From Chryseobacterium cheonjiense (GTDB lineage Bacteria > Bacteroidota > Bacteroidia > Flavobacteriales > Weeksellaceae): a stretch of 64,000 nt of DNA. Shown here piece after piece: positions 44,542 to 53,730 of the stretch. Position 1 is the first letter of the stretch. The number at the start of each line of letters is the position of its first letter. The stretch is taken from the NCBI RefSeq assembly GCF_012927265.1, contig NZ_JABBGF010000003.1, forward strand, positions 372,001-436,000, in the 5' to 3' direction. The position numbers were made by a program, and so were the translations under genes. Below the pieces are notes generated by a model. It was given only the letters and a program-made list of their open reading frames with translations. It had not been told where the DNA came from and did no database searches.

Positions 44542-47500
44542 TTAAAAAGTGATATCAACTCCCGATAAAATGAATCTGCTGCGCGGATAAGCGGCATAAT
44601 CTACACCAGGTGTTAAAGGATTTCTTCTTGTATTGGCTTCAGGATCGTATCCCGAATATCCTGTAATGGTAAACACATTATTCATGGTGAAATACAATCT
44701 GAAATTGGAAAGCCCGAGTTGTTTGGTAAAGTCTTTTCCTAGAGAATACCCGATGGTCAGGTTATTCAGACGAAGAAAAGAACCGTCCTCAATAGCATAC
44801 GAATGAAGGAAATAAGCACCTGCCGGCGGAGTCCACATAGTAGTATTGGCATTCAGCGCAGCTAAGGCATTAGGATCATTTACTTTTACGCCGTTATCAT
44901 CAAACCATCTCCATCGGTCAGCAACTTCTGCAAGCATGTTGTTGTCCCTGTAAAGATATTGGTTAGAGTATTCAATTTTGTTGGCATTGTAGACTTTATT
45001 TCCAACCGAGAAATTAAACATTACACTCATATCCCAGTTTTTATAGCGGAAAGTCTGATTAAATCCACCATAGAATTTCGGCTGGGCACTTCCGAGGTCG
45101 GTCATGTCATTGTTATCAATCACACCATCTCCGTTGAGGTCTTCCAGTTTCAGATCTCCGGGTTGTACAGGTCTTGCTCCGTTGGCCGCCGCAGCAGAAC
45201 TTGCAATGCCTGCTTTCAGGGTATATACCTGTGTTGTCGGGTTATAATCAAAATCATTTATTTCATATCTGCCGGCTGTTACATATCCCCAATACGTACC
45301 AACAGGTTTTCCCACTTGTACTAAGAAATCATTCAGGTTATTCTGCCATCCGGAAGGAAACAGGTAATAGTTTGCACTTGCAGAAGCACTGCTTCCTAAG
45401 CTTTTGATGGTATTTCTGTTGGATGAAATATTGGCATCTATCTTCCATGTGAAATTATCATTGCTGATAACTGTGCTTCCTACAGAAACTTCAATTCCTG
45501 TATTGGTAGTGCTTCCGGAATTCTGATATTGGTATTCATAACCTGTAGTCTGTGGAATTTTTGCCAGTAGTAGAAGGTCTTTTGTATCGGTTTGATAGAC
45601 ATCAACTGAGCCGTATACTTTTCCTTTAAATAATCCGAAATCCAATCCTGCATTTGCTGAAGCTGCGGATTCCCACTTTACATTTCTGTTGGACATGATA
45701 TTACCCGTCGTTGCTCCGGGGGTTACATTTGTTCCGAAAGCATAGCCGTAATCTGAGGATGTGGTGAAAAAAGTATCATATAAGAACGCTTTAATTCTGT
45801 TATTTCCGGACAGACCGTATCCTGCTCGCAATTTTAGTTCGCTAACAACCCGGCTTTCCTTTAAGAAATTTTCTTCATTAATCTTCCATGCAACCGAAGC
45901 CGCCGGGAAATATCCCCATCGGTTTCCGGGACCAAATGTACTTGATCCGTCTGCTCTCATGGAGGCTGTTACAATGTATTTATTTTTGAAAATATAGTTT
46001 GCTCTTCCGAAAAAGGATACGATCCTGTCTGGCAATACATCTGCTTTAGGATTATCCTGAACTAAGCCTGAAGGCGGATTGGCCGACTGGATATTGGCAA
46101 ATGCTTCCTGAGCACTGATGGATTTCGGAAGCCATTTGATATTCATGGTTAATGATTCGGCATCAGTTTTCACCGTTTCCTGTCCCAGTAAGAAATCGAC
46201 TTTATGATTGCCGTAAGTTTTCCTGAAATTCAGTGTATTGGTGTTGGTAATCCTTCTCGATTGCGTTTTGCTTAAAAAGACCACCGGCTGATCGTTATTC
46301 TGTCTTGCAAGGCTGGTAACGACTCCCGAGAACTGATTTACAAATTCATCTCTCTGCACATATCCGATTACACTTCTAAAAGTAAAGTCTTTATTGATCT
46401 TATATTCAATAACACCGTTCAGCAGGAGATCATTTCTCCCGTTTTCTTTCACTTCATTATCAGCAAGGATAATAGGATTTACAAGATTGGTTTCATTGGC
46501 AAATAAAGGATCGAATTCATCAATATTCTGGGCTGGTCCTCCTTCAAAAGGCTGATACCTCACGGCATTTCTCAATCGGTTGGTACTTTGTGAACCTGTC
46601 GCTGAAGTTCCTGCACCAAAAATGGTCTGTCTGCTGTATCTTGCATTCAGTGTCATACTCAGCTTTTTAGAAAGATCATAGTCATATTTGAAATTGGCCA
46701 TGTTTCTTTTAAACCCTGAACCGATCATGATACCATCTTCCTGAACATTGTTTAATGATAATGAGAACGAAGAATTTTCTGATCCTCCCGTTACAGCTAC
46801 ATTGTGTGTAAAGTTGAAGGCTTCTCTTCCAAAAACTTCATCCTGCCAGTCAATTTTCTTGATATTACCATAATTTTTTCTGATATCCTGAAAGCTGCCG
46901 TATCTTGTATTAAAAGCATCGATGTCTGTCTGAACACCCCCTTTGTTGTAGATTTCATACTGATACAATACGTATTGATACGGATCAAGGACATCAATTG
47001 TATTCTGGATTGACCTTACTCCTAAAAATCCGTTGTAATTAATTGACGTCTTGGCCCTTTTACGGCCGCCTTTCGTTGTGATCAAAACCACACCATTGGC
47101 ACCTCTGGCTCCGTAAATGCTGGTAGAAGACGCATCTTTCAGCACCTCTATTGATTCGATTTCTTTTGGTGATAAAATGGTAAGTGCATTATCCATTTGA
47201 ACCCCGTCCACAATATAAAGTGGAGCATTGCTGCCGGTAATGGAGTTTCCTCCTCTGATCACAATATCTACATCTGCGCCCGGAGATCCTTCACTCAGGG
47301 AAACCTGTACACCGGCAAGCCTTCCCTGGATGGCTTCCGCAGCATTGGTAGAAGGCATATCCTTTATGGCGTCCGCCTTTACAGACGACACGGCATTGGT
47401 GACATCCTTTTTAGAAACCTTGGTATAGCCTACCAAAACTACCTCGTCAATCTTGGTCTCCTTTTCCTTTCGGGTTTCTTTCTCTTGAGCCATAGCAAGG

Positions 47501-47559
47501 ACAGGAAGTAGAAAGGCAGTTAGGTATAACCACTTTACTGATTGTACTTTTTTATCCAT
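44542..47559 (-). CDS. susC: SusC/RagA family TonB-dependent outer-membrane transporter
   Basis: 1005 residues. The signal peptide MDKKVQSVKWLYLTAFLLPVLAMAQ is followed, after a short charged linker, by the SusC signature KIDEVVLVGYTKVSKKDVTNA. The plug comes next (AAEAIQGRLAGVQVSLSEGSPG, SIYGARGANGVVLITTKGG), then a 22-strand barrel with an aromatic C-terminus VDITF. No carboxypeptidase-regulatory-like domain precedes the plug, unlike many SusC proteins. It imports pectic oligosaccharides with energy from TonB. It is the first gene of the susCD-CE8-PL1-GH105-GH43 run. A palindromic operator lies 122 nt upstream. Confidence 0.95.
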   Translation of the reverse strand: MDKKVQSVKWLYLTAFLLPVLAMAQEKETRKEKETKIDEVVLVGYTKVSKKDVTNAVSSVKADAIKDMPSTNAAEAIQGRLAGVQVSLSEGSPGADVDIVIRGGNSITGSNAPLYIVDGVQMDNALTILSPKEIESIEVLKDASSTSIYGARGANGVVLITTKGGRKRAKTSINYNGFLGVRSIQNTIDVLDPYQYVLYQYEIYNKGGVQTDIDAFNTRYGSFQDIRKNYGNIKKIDWQDEVFGREAFNFTHNVAVTGGSENSSFSLSLNNVQEDGIMIGSGFKRNMANFKYDYDLSKKLSMTLNARYSRQTIFGAGTSATGSQSTNRLRNAVRYQPFEGGPAQNIDEFDPLFANETNLVNPIILADNEVKENGRNDLLLNGVIEYKINKDFTFRSVIGYVQRDEFVNQFSGVVTSLARQNNDQPVVFLSKTQSRRITNTNTLNFRKTYGNHKVDFLLGQETVKTDAESLTMNIKWLPKSISAQEAFANIQSANPPSGLVQDNPKADVLPDRIVSFFGRANYIFKNKYIVTASMRADGSSTFGPGNRWGYFPAASVAWKINEENFLKESRVVSELKLRAGYGLSGNNRIKAFLYDTFFTTSSDYGYAFGTNVTPGATTGNIMSNRNVKWESAASANAGLDFGLFKGKVYGSVDVYQTDTKDLLLLAKIPQTTGYEYQYQNSGSTTNTGIEVSVGSTVISNDNFTWKIDANISSNRNTIKSLGSSASASANYYLFPSGWQNNLNDFLVQVGKPVGTYWGYVTAGRYEINDFDYNPTTQVYTLKAGIASSAAAANGARPVQPGDLKLEDLNGDGVIDNNDMTDLGSAQPKFYGGFNQTFRYKNWDMSVMFNFSVGNKVYNANKIEYSNQYLYRDNNMLAEVADRWRWFDDNGVKVNDPNALAALNANTTMWTPPAGAYFLHSYAIEDGSFLRLNNLTIGYSLGKDFTKQLGLSNFRLYFTMNNVFTITGYSGYDPEANTRRNPLTPGVDYAAYPRSRFILSGVDITF

Positions 47560-47681
47560 TTTGTATCCTTATAGTTTTAATTTTTGGTTGAAAGTTTTTT
47601 CAATCTTTGTTTTTGTTGGTGGATTTTAAGTATTCTATTTTTTAGTGGAAAATATTTTCAAAAAATTGACGCTTATCACTG

Positions 47682-47695
47682 TGCAATCGATTGCG
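47682..47695. promoter_or_regulatory. Candidate LacI-type operator upstream of susC
   Basis: TGCAATCGATTGCG contains the perfect 12-bp palindrome GCAATCGATTGC (47683-47694). It has the form of LacI-family operators with a central CG. It lies 122 nt upstream of the susC ATG. Confidence 0.65.
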
Positions 47696-48362
47696 TAATT
47701 TTTCATAACAAATATCTTGGCTTCTAAACTAATATTATTTTCCAATATGCAAAGAAAAAAATATTATTTTTTCATTAATTCGATCTGAAAAATTATTAAG
47801 AATAAAGAAGTATTGATTAATTATTATTATTTAGTTTATTGAAAATCAATTAAATATAAAAATAATATGATATGTCTTCATACAGTAAAAAATAACAAAT
47901 AAAATTTAGGATATTTAAATTTAATCTTAAAATTTAATTAAAATATCAGTCCTTTTAACGGGAAAAAATTACCAAAATTAACAGCTGGAAATAAAATTTA
48001 AGGTTTTTTTCTGATTTTTGTCATCTTTTACCTGCAGTTTCATCGGCAATTATTTTATATGTATGATAAACCAATTATTTATGTGATTATGGAATAATTT
48101 TTATCATTTTATTAAATATTAATAGACGTAGTCTGCAATATTTTTTCTGTTACATTTTTTTTCATCTTTACGGGTAGCAATTAATTTCGGGCAGTATTTT
48201 ATTTTGAAAAAGTCTTTAAATTTTTAAATTACATATAGAGATATAGTTTTAACATCATGTAAATCATTATTTTATAAATTTAAATTAAATTTTTGTTAAG
48301 AAATTAAAGAATAGTTATATATTTATCCCAAAAGTATTTCTATAAATTTTAGTGTAATTTTA

Positions 48363-48376
48363 TGCAATCGATTACG
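48363..48376. promoter_or_regulatory. Candidate LacI-type operator upstream of kduI
   Basis: TGCAATCGATTACG matches the susC site with one substitution and extends to GCAAT. It lies 47 nt upstream of the kduI ATG, where a repressor would block transcription. Confidence 0.65.
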
Positions 48377-48423
48377 CAATGTTTAACAGGTTTTGATAAA
48401 CCGCAAAAAAGAAAATAAGAAGT

Positions 48424-49260
48424 ATGGAAAAATCAGAATTTCGTTACGCCCATCATCCCGAAGATGTAAAAAAATATACTACAGAAGATCTCAGGAGGGA
48501 GTTTCTGATCAATGATTTGTTTAATGAAGACCAGGTAAAATTAGTCTATTCAATGTACGACAGACTTATTGTAGGCGGTATTATGCCTGCAACAAAAGCT
48601 CTGAAACTGGAACCGACTGACGATCTGAAAGCCCCTTATTTTCTGGATAGAAGAGAATTGGGGATTATTAATGTAGGAGGGTCCGGGAAAGTAACGGTAG
48701 ACGGTGAAGTGTATGAGCTTGGCAACAAAGAAGCTTTATATATAGGAAAAGGTGCAAAAGAAGTGATTTTTGAAAAAGCTGGTGATGCACAGCCATATTT
48801 TTACATCAATTCAGCTCCGGCGCATCACCCATATCCGAATAAAAAGATCACAAAAAACGAAGCGGAAATTGTAGAGTTGGGTGAAGAGAAATATGCCAAT
48901 AAACGTACGATCAATAAATTGATTGTGAATTCTGTGCTGGAAACCTGTCAGCTGCAGATGGGAATGACGGAACTTCATCCGGGAAGCGTTTGGAACACAA
49001 TGCCTGCACATACTCATGCAAGAAGAATGGAGGCTTATTTTTACTTTGATCTTGAAGAAGGGCAGACAGTGAGCCACTTTATGGGGCAGCCACACGAAAC
49101 CCGTCATATCTTTATGACCAACAGACAGGCTGTTTTGTCCCCGGAATGGTCTATCCATTCAGGAGTGGGAACTTCCAACTATACCTTTATCTGGGGAATG
49201 GCAGGAGAAAATATGGATTATGGTGACATGGACGGTATCAAAACTAACGAACTAAAGTAA
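48424..49260 (+). CDS. kduI: 5-dehydro-4-deoxy-D-glucuronate isomerase
   Basis: 278 residues. KduI interconverts 5-keto-4-deoxyuronate and 2,5-diketo-3-deoxygluconate in the cytosol. The cupin zinc ligands are all present: His196, His198 and Glu203 in AHTHARRMEAYFYFDL, and His245 in EWSIHSG; these are the positions of the E. coli enzyme. Length is identical to the E. coli protein. It is the first gene of the plus-strand catabolic operon, with kduD 8 bp downstream, and has an operator-like palindrome just upstream. Confidence 0.97.
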   Translation: MEKSEFRYAHHPEDVKKYTTEDLRREFLINDLFNEDQVKLVYSMYDRLIVGGIMPATKALKLEPTDDLKAPYFLDRRELGIINVGGSGKVTVDGEVYELGNKEALYIGKGAKEVIFEKAGDAQPYFYINSAPAHHPYPNKKITKNEAEIVELGEEKYANKRTINKLIVNSVLETCQLQMGMTELHPGSVWNTMPAHTHARRMEAYFYFDLEEGQTVSHFMGQPHETRHIFMTNRQAVLSPEWSIHSGVGTSNYTFIWGMAGENMDYGDMDGIKTNELK

Positions 49261-49268
49261 TTTTTCTA

Positions 49269-50051
49269 ATGAATTTATTTGATTTATCCGGTAAAGTAGC
49301 GGTTGTTACAGGTGGTACTCACGGATTGGGAATGGCAATGGCAGAGGGCTTGGCTGCTGCAGGAGCAGAGCTGGCTATTACAAGTACTACGCCATCAAAA
49401 TTAGAGGAAGCTTTAAACTATTACCATTCTAAAGGATATAAGGCCACAGGATATCTGTTTGATGTAACGGATGAACTGGAAGCTGCACAGAAAGTGGCTC
49501 TAATGGAAGCTACTCATGGAAAAATAGACATCCTTGTCAATAATGCAGGAATCATTAAACGCATTCCGGCGATTGATATGGAAGTAGAAGATTTCAGAAA
49601 AATAATCGATGTAGATCTTACGGGACCTTTTATCATGTCCAAATTAGTTGGAAAATACATGATCAAAAGAAAATCCGGAAAGATCATCAATATCTGCTCA
49701 ATGATGAGTGAGCTGGGCCGCGACAATGTAGTAGCATATGCTTCTGCAAAAGGCGGTCTGAAAATGCTTACCAAAAACCTGGCAACAGAATGGGCAAAAC
49801 ACAATATTCAGGTGAACGGTATCGGTCCCGGATATTTTGCCACGTCACAAACAGAACCCATCAGAGTGGACGGACATCCATTCAACGATTTTATCATCAG
49901 CAGAACCCCGGAAGGAAGATGGGGGAATCCTGAAGATCTTGCAGGAACAGCTATTTTCCTGGCATCGGATGCAAGCAAATTCATCAATGGACAGATCATT
50001 TACGTTGACGGAGGGATTCTTGCGACCATCGGGAAACCTGCTAATGAATAA
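49269..50051 (+). CDS. kduD: 2-dehydro-3-deoxy-D-gluconate 5-dehydrogenase (SDR)
   Basis: 260 residues. A short-chain dehydrogenase that reduces 2,5-diketo-3-deoxygluconate to KDG with NADH. The cofactor loop TGGTHGLGMAMAEGL starts at residue 14, NNAG is at 91-94, and the catalytic Ser144, Tyr157 and Lys161 are in NICSMMSELG and VAYASAKGG. It follows kduI by 8 bp and precedes uxaC by 18 bp. The partner gene order kduI-kduD supports KduD rather than a generic gluconate 5-dehydrogenase. Confidence 0.94.
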   Translation: MNLFDLSGKVAVVTGGTHGLGMAMAEGLAAAGAELAITSTTPSKLEEALNYYHSKGYKATGYLFDVTDELEAAQKVALMEATHGKIDILVNNAGIIKRIPAIDMEVEDFRKIIDVDLTGPFIMSKLVGKYMIKRKSGKIINICSMMSELGRDNVVAYASAKGGLKMLTKNLATEWAKHNIQVNGIGPGYFATSQTEPIRVDGHPFNDFIISRTPEGRWGNPEDLAGTAIFLASDASKFINGQIIYVDGGILATIGKPANE

Positions 50052-50069
50052 CAACAGAATTACACGAGA

Positions 50070-51467
50070 ATGAAACCTTTTATAACAGACAACTTTTTAT
50101 TACAAAATAAATACGCTGAAGAATTATATTTCAGATTTGCCGAAAAGCAGCCTATCATTGATTATCATAATCACCTTATCCCTAAAGATATTGCAGAAGA
50201 CACCGTTTTTGAAAATATTTCTAAAGTATGGATTGCAGGAGACCACTACAAATGGAGAGCCATGCGTACTTTAGGGGTAAACGAAAAATTCATTACAGGA
50301 GATTCTTCAGACAAAGAAAAATTCGAGGCGTGGGCAAAAACGGTTCCTTACACCTTAAGAAATCCTTTATATCACTGGACGCATCTGGAATTAAAAAGAT
50401 ATTTCGGAATCGATGAATTGCTGAATGAAAACAATGCCTCAGAAATTTACGATAATATCACGGCACAGCTGCAGACTCCCGAAAAATCTACCAGAGGATT
50501 ATTGAAAATGATGAACGTGGAATCTCTGTGTACAACGGAAGATCCTACAGATACTCTCAATTATCATCAGGATCTCGCAAAGAGTGATTTTTCCATTAAA
50601 GTAAGTACCGCTTTTCGTCCTGATAAAGTGATTTTAATAGAAAACCACAATTTTGCAGATTACATCTCAAAGTTAGGTACATCTGCCGGAATTGAAATTA
50701 ATTCTTACCAGACCTTATGTGATGCTTTATTGAAAAGAATTGAATATTTCCATGAAAACGGATGCAGGCTTTGCGACCACGGCTTGAATAATATTTCTTA
50801 CGAGGAAGCTACGGAAGTAGAGGTAAATGCTATTTTTAATGATAAGCTGAACGGAAAAGTTATCGCTGAAAAGCAGGTAAACCAATTCAAGACGGCCATT
50901 TTATTATTCCTGGGTGAGGCATATCACCAGTTCGGGTGGGTTCAGCAGTTCCACCTGGGAGCGTTGCGAAATAATAACGAAAGAATGCACAGAATTCTTG
51001 GTCCGGATACCGGCTGGGATTCTATCGGGGATTTTGTACAGGCAGAAAATTTATCTAAATTTTTAAATGCACTGGACGGAAAAGATAAATTAACGAAAAC
51101 CATTTTATACAATTTAAATCCTGCCGATAACGAAATTTTCGCAACCATGATCGGAAATTTCAATGATGGAAGCATCAAAGGAAAAGTACAGTTCGGTTCA
51201 GGATGGTGGTTCCTTGACCAGAAAGACGGAATGATCAAGCAGATGAATGCCCTTTCCAATATGGGATTGATCAGCTGCTTCGTCGGAATGCTTACGGATT
51301 CAAGAAGTTTTCTTTCCTATCCGAGACACGAATATTTCAGAAGGGTATTGTGCAACCTTTTCGGTGAAGAAATGAAAAAAGGAGAATTGCCGGACGATAT
51401 GGAACATGTCGGAAAAATCATCTCGGACATCTGTTACCATAATGCTAAAAATTATTTTGATTTTTAA
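50070..51467 (+). CDS. uxaC: Glucuronate/galacturonate isomerase
   Basis: 465 residues. UxaC isomerises D-galacturonate to tagaturonate (and glucuronate to fructuronate), the first step of the galacturonate branch. An amidohydrolase-like TIM barrel is visible: IIDYHNHLIPKDIAED (about 29-44) with the metal-binding HxH, CTTEDPTDTLNYH (about 153-165), and GSGWWFLDQKDGM (about 375-387). Length is typical. It is 18 bp downstream of kduD, and a 362-bp gap with repeats follows before kdgK. Confidence 0.96.
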   Translation: MKPFITDNFLLQNKYAEELYFRFAEKQPIIDYHNHLIPKDIAEDTVFENISKVWIAGDHYKWRAMRTLGVNEKFITGDSSDKEKFEAWAKTVPYTLRNPLYHWTHLELKRYFGIDELLNENNASEIYDNITAQLQTPEKSTRGLLKMMNVESLCTTEDPTDTLNYHQDLAKSDFSIKVSTAFRPDKVILIENHNFADYISKLGTSAGIEINSYQTLCDALLKRIEYFHENGCRLCDHGLNNISYEEATEVEVNAIFNDKLNGKVIAEKQVNQFKTAILLFLGEAYHQFGWVQQFHLGALRNNNERMHRILGPDTGWDSIGDFVQAENLSKFLNALDGKDKLTKTILYNLNPADNEIFATMIGNFNDGSIKGKVQFGSGWWFLDQKDGMIKQMNALSNMGLISCFVGMLTDSRSFLSYPRHEYFRRVLCNLFGEEMKKGELPDDMEHVGKIISDICYHNAKNYFDF

Positions 51468-51829
51468 AATTTAAATAAAGAAGTCTCCTGCAGAGTAGCA
51501 AGCTCTCAGATTTAAATATTCTGCGTAATCAGCTAAATCTGCGAGGAGTAAAAAATAAATGTAACCCATTAAGAAGTTAAGTTTAATTAAATGAAATCAT
51601 AGATTTTATTCAGCTAAAAAGTTTAAGCGAAGCTCAATTTGATTGTTCTTAACTCCTTAAAAAATCTTAATGGTTTAATAAATATATCTAAACCTACTTT
51701 GTGATCTTAGCTGAGTGAAATCGAAGATTCAACGTAGTCAGCATCTGGCGAACTTAAAAAATATAGATCAAGTTTAAAAGAAATCTTTGCCCCGTTGCGT
51801 TAAACAGATATTTAAAGTTAATTAAAACA
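51468..51829. other. Intergenic region between uxaC and kdgK
   Basis: 362 bases without a gene. The second half (about 51696-51804) is a dispersed intergenic repeat shared with the gaps before the MFS and uxaB genes. The first half has no feature I can name. Confidence 0.6.
51696..51804. repeat. Shared intergenic repeat, copy A (upstream of kdgK)
   Basis: It runs from ACTTTGTGATCTTAGCTGAG through GAACTTAAAAA to TTGCGTTAAA, ending 25 nt before kdgK. It aligns with copies B (53592) and C (55369). Confidence 0.65.
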
Positions 51830-52837
51830 ATGAGCAACAAAATACTTACTTTCGGAGAAATCATCATGCGTCTCTCTCCACCCGGGAACAGAACGATGAA
51901 GCAGAGCCACGAAATAGAATTCTTTTTCGGCGGAACAGAACTCAACGTCGCATCTTCATTGGCAACGATGGGTTGTGAAGTAAGCCATGTAAGTGCTGTT
52001 TCAGATGATTTCGTGGGAGAATCGGCATTATCTTTTGTAAAAAGCTTCGGAATTGACACCCGTTTTATCTCTAAAAATGAGCATCCTCTTGGTTTATACT
52101 TTTTGGAAGTAGGCTCATCAGTCCGGGCGAGCAGAATTGCTTACAACAGATTAAACGGCTCTTTTGCCAATATTAAGCCAGATGAAATCGACTGGAATAA
52201 AGCCCTGGAAGGTTGCGGATATTTTCACTGGACAGGCATCAGTCCCGGTATTTCAGAAGCAGCGTATGAAGCACTGAAGAAAGGGTTACAAACGGCTCGT
52301 GAGCAGGGGATTGAGATTACAACAGATCCTGCTTACCGCTCCAATCTTTGGAAATACGGTAAAGCCGGAAATGAAGTGTTGAAAGAACTGGTTTCCCTGT
52401 CTACAATTTTCATCGGAGGAACCAATGAAATCAACGAAATTCTGGGAACACAGTTTTCATCAGATAAAGAAGGTTTTCTGCAGGCTTGTGAAGAATTGAA
52501 AAAGCAATGTCCTTCCATTCATAAAATTTTTGATAAAATTAGAATAGGTGTTACAGCGAGTTCTCAGCAAACGCAGGGAAGAGCTCTGGTTAACGGAAAT
52601 TATTTTGAAACGGAATTGCTGGAGGTAAATCCTGTTGTCGATAGAATAGGTACAGGTGATGCCTTTGCCGCAGGTTTGATCTATGGCCTAATCAATTTCG
52701 ATGACGAAAAAGCACTGAATTTTGCCAACGCCGCATGTGCTATCAAACATACTATTTTGGGTGATATCAATTACTCCAGCGCAGAAGATATTCTGGAAGT
52801 AATGTCCGGAAATTCAGGAGGAAGAATAAAAAGGTAA
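51830..52837 (+). CDS. kdgK: 2-keto-3-deoxygluconate kinase (PfkB family)
   Basis: 335 residues. It phosphorylates KDG to 2-keto-3-deoxy-6-phosphogluconate. The N-terminal signature FGEIIMRLSPPGNRTMKQS and FFGGTELNVASSLATMG (about 37-53) is typical of KdgK. The C-terminal PfkB motif DRIGTGDAFAAGL contains the catalytic Asp277. Its place between the isomerase and the aldolase genes fits the pathway. A short hairpin and 77 bp separate it from kdgA. Confidence 0.93.
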   Translation: MSNKILTFGEIIMRLSPPGNRTMKQSHEIEFFFGGTELNVASSLATMGCEVSHVSAVSDDFVGESALSFVKSFGIDTRFISKNEHPLGLYFLEVGSSVRASRIAYNRLNGSFANIKPDEIDWNKALEGCGYFHWTGISPGISEAAYEALKKGLQTAREQGIEITTDPAYRSNLWKYGKAGNEVLKELVSLSTIFIGGTNEINEILGTQFSSDKEGFLQACEELKKQCPSIHKIFDKIRIGVTASSQQTQGRALVNGNYFETELLEVNPVVDRIGTGDAFAAGLIYGLINFDDEKALNFANAACAIKHTILGDINYSSAEDILEVMSGNSGGRIKR

Positions 52838-52849
52838 GAACCCCAGCCC

Positions 52850-52872
52850 TGTTAGAGCTCAAAGCTCTAACA
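52850..52872. terminator. Hairpin between kdgK and kdgA
   Basis: TGTTAGAGCT (52850-52859), loop CAA, AGCTCTAACA (52863-52872): a perfect 10-bp stem but no T-tract. It may be an mRNA processing or stability element rather than a full terminator. Confidence 0.5.
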
Positions 52873-52914
52873 CGGCTCCCAACTTTGCCACTTCGCATTA
52901 AAAACAAAAAGAAA

Positions 52915-53574
52915 ATGACAAAAATTCAGACTATTACCAACGCCATCATTAATCAGGGAATTTTACCGCTGTATTATAATGCTGATGAAACGGTAACTAT
53001 AGAAATACTGAGATCACTTTACAAAGCAGGAATCCGTGCAGTGGAATACACAAGCCGTGGCGAAGCAGCGTTAAGCAATTTTACCAAAATGGTAGAAATT
53101 CGTAATGCTGAAATGCCCGAAATGCTTTTAGGAATCGGAACCATTAAAAATCTACATCAGGCAGAAGAATATGAAAAAGTCGGAGCTGATTTTTTCATCA
53201 GTCCCGGTTTTGTAGCTGACGTTGCTGCATTCCTGATTCCGAAAGATATATTATACAGCCCCGGTTGTATGACCCCTACGGAAATCATTGAAGCGGAGAG
53301 CGCTGGCGTTACGTTCATTAAACTATTTCCGGGCAATGCGTTGGGGACAGGTTTTATGAATGCCATAAAAGATGTGTTCCCGAATCTTAAATTTATGCCG
53401 ACGGGCGGGGTAGATACAACTAAAGAGAGTATTGAAAGCTGGTTCAGAGCCGGCGTTTCTGCAGTGGGAATGGGAAGTAAGCTTGTAAGCAAAGAACTTA
53501 TGGCAGCAAAAGAATATGCAGCCATTGAAAATGAAACAAAGAAAGTTCTGGATATTATTCAGGCTTTAAAATAA
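52915..53574 (+). CDS. kdgA: KDPG/4-hydroxy-2-oxoglutarate aldolase
   Basis: 219 residues from the ATG at 52915; the TTG at 52885 adds ten lysine-rich residues and is less likely. A class I aldolase that splits KDPG to pyruvate and glyceraldehyde 3-phosphate. Schiff-base Lys136 lies in VTFIKLFPGNALG; ILPLYY, EYTSRG, LGIGTI and SPGCMTPTEI are the other family blocks. It closes the shared lower pathway of both uronate branches. It is followed by the hexuronate transporter. Confidence 0.95.
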   Translation: MTKIQTITNAIINQGILPLYYNADETVTIEILRSLYKAGIRAVEYTSRGEAALSNFTKMVEIRNAEMPEMLLGIGTIKNLHQAEEYEKVGADFFISPGFVADVAAFLIPKDILYSPGCMTPTEIIEAESAGVTFIKLFPGNALGTGFMNAIKDVFPNLKFMPTGGVDTTKESIESWFRAGVSAVGMGSKLVSKELMAAKEYAAIENETKKVLDIIQALK

Positions 53575-53591
53575 TGATTAATAAGCTAAAT

Positions 53592-53676
53592 ACTTTGCGA
53601 TCTTAGCTGAGCAGAGCGCCTTTGCGAACTTAAAAATAGTTAGTAGTCAAAAAAACTTCGCGGACTTTGCGTTAAA
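53592..53676. repeat. Shared intergenic repeat, copy B (upstream of the MFS gene)
   Basis: Starts ACTTTGCGATCTTAGCTGAG and ends GGACTTTGCGTTAA, in the gap between kdgA and the MFS transporter. It matches copy A at the 5' side and copy C at the 3' side. Confidence 0.65.
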
Positions 53677-53730
53677 ACAAATACCATCATTAATAAAAAA
53701 ACAAAAAATAACTAATTCAAAAAAACTAAT

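Larger units (their letters stand above)
47560..48423. other. Divergent regulatory region between susC and kduI
   Basis: 864 bases, AT-rich, without an ORF worth calling. It contains two copies of the GCAATCGATT-type operator, one near each gene. I found no TAnnTTTG match at a useful distance on either strand. The middle (about 47750-48300) shows only A/T-rich runs. Confidence 0.65.

Noticed and set aside
44532..44597. N-terminal extension of SusD into susC
   Set aside because: The 22 extra residues overlap the end of susC and precede a complete lipoprotein signal, so the ATG at 44531 is used.
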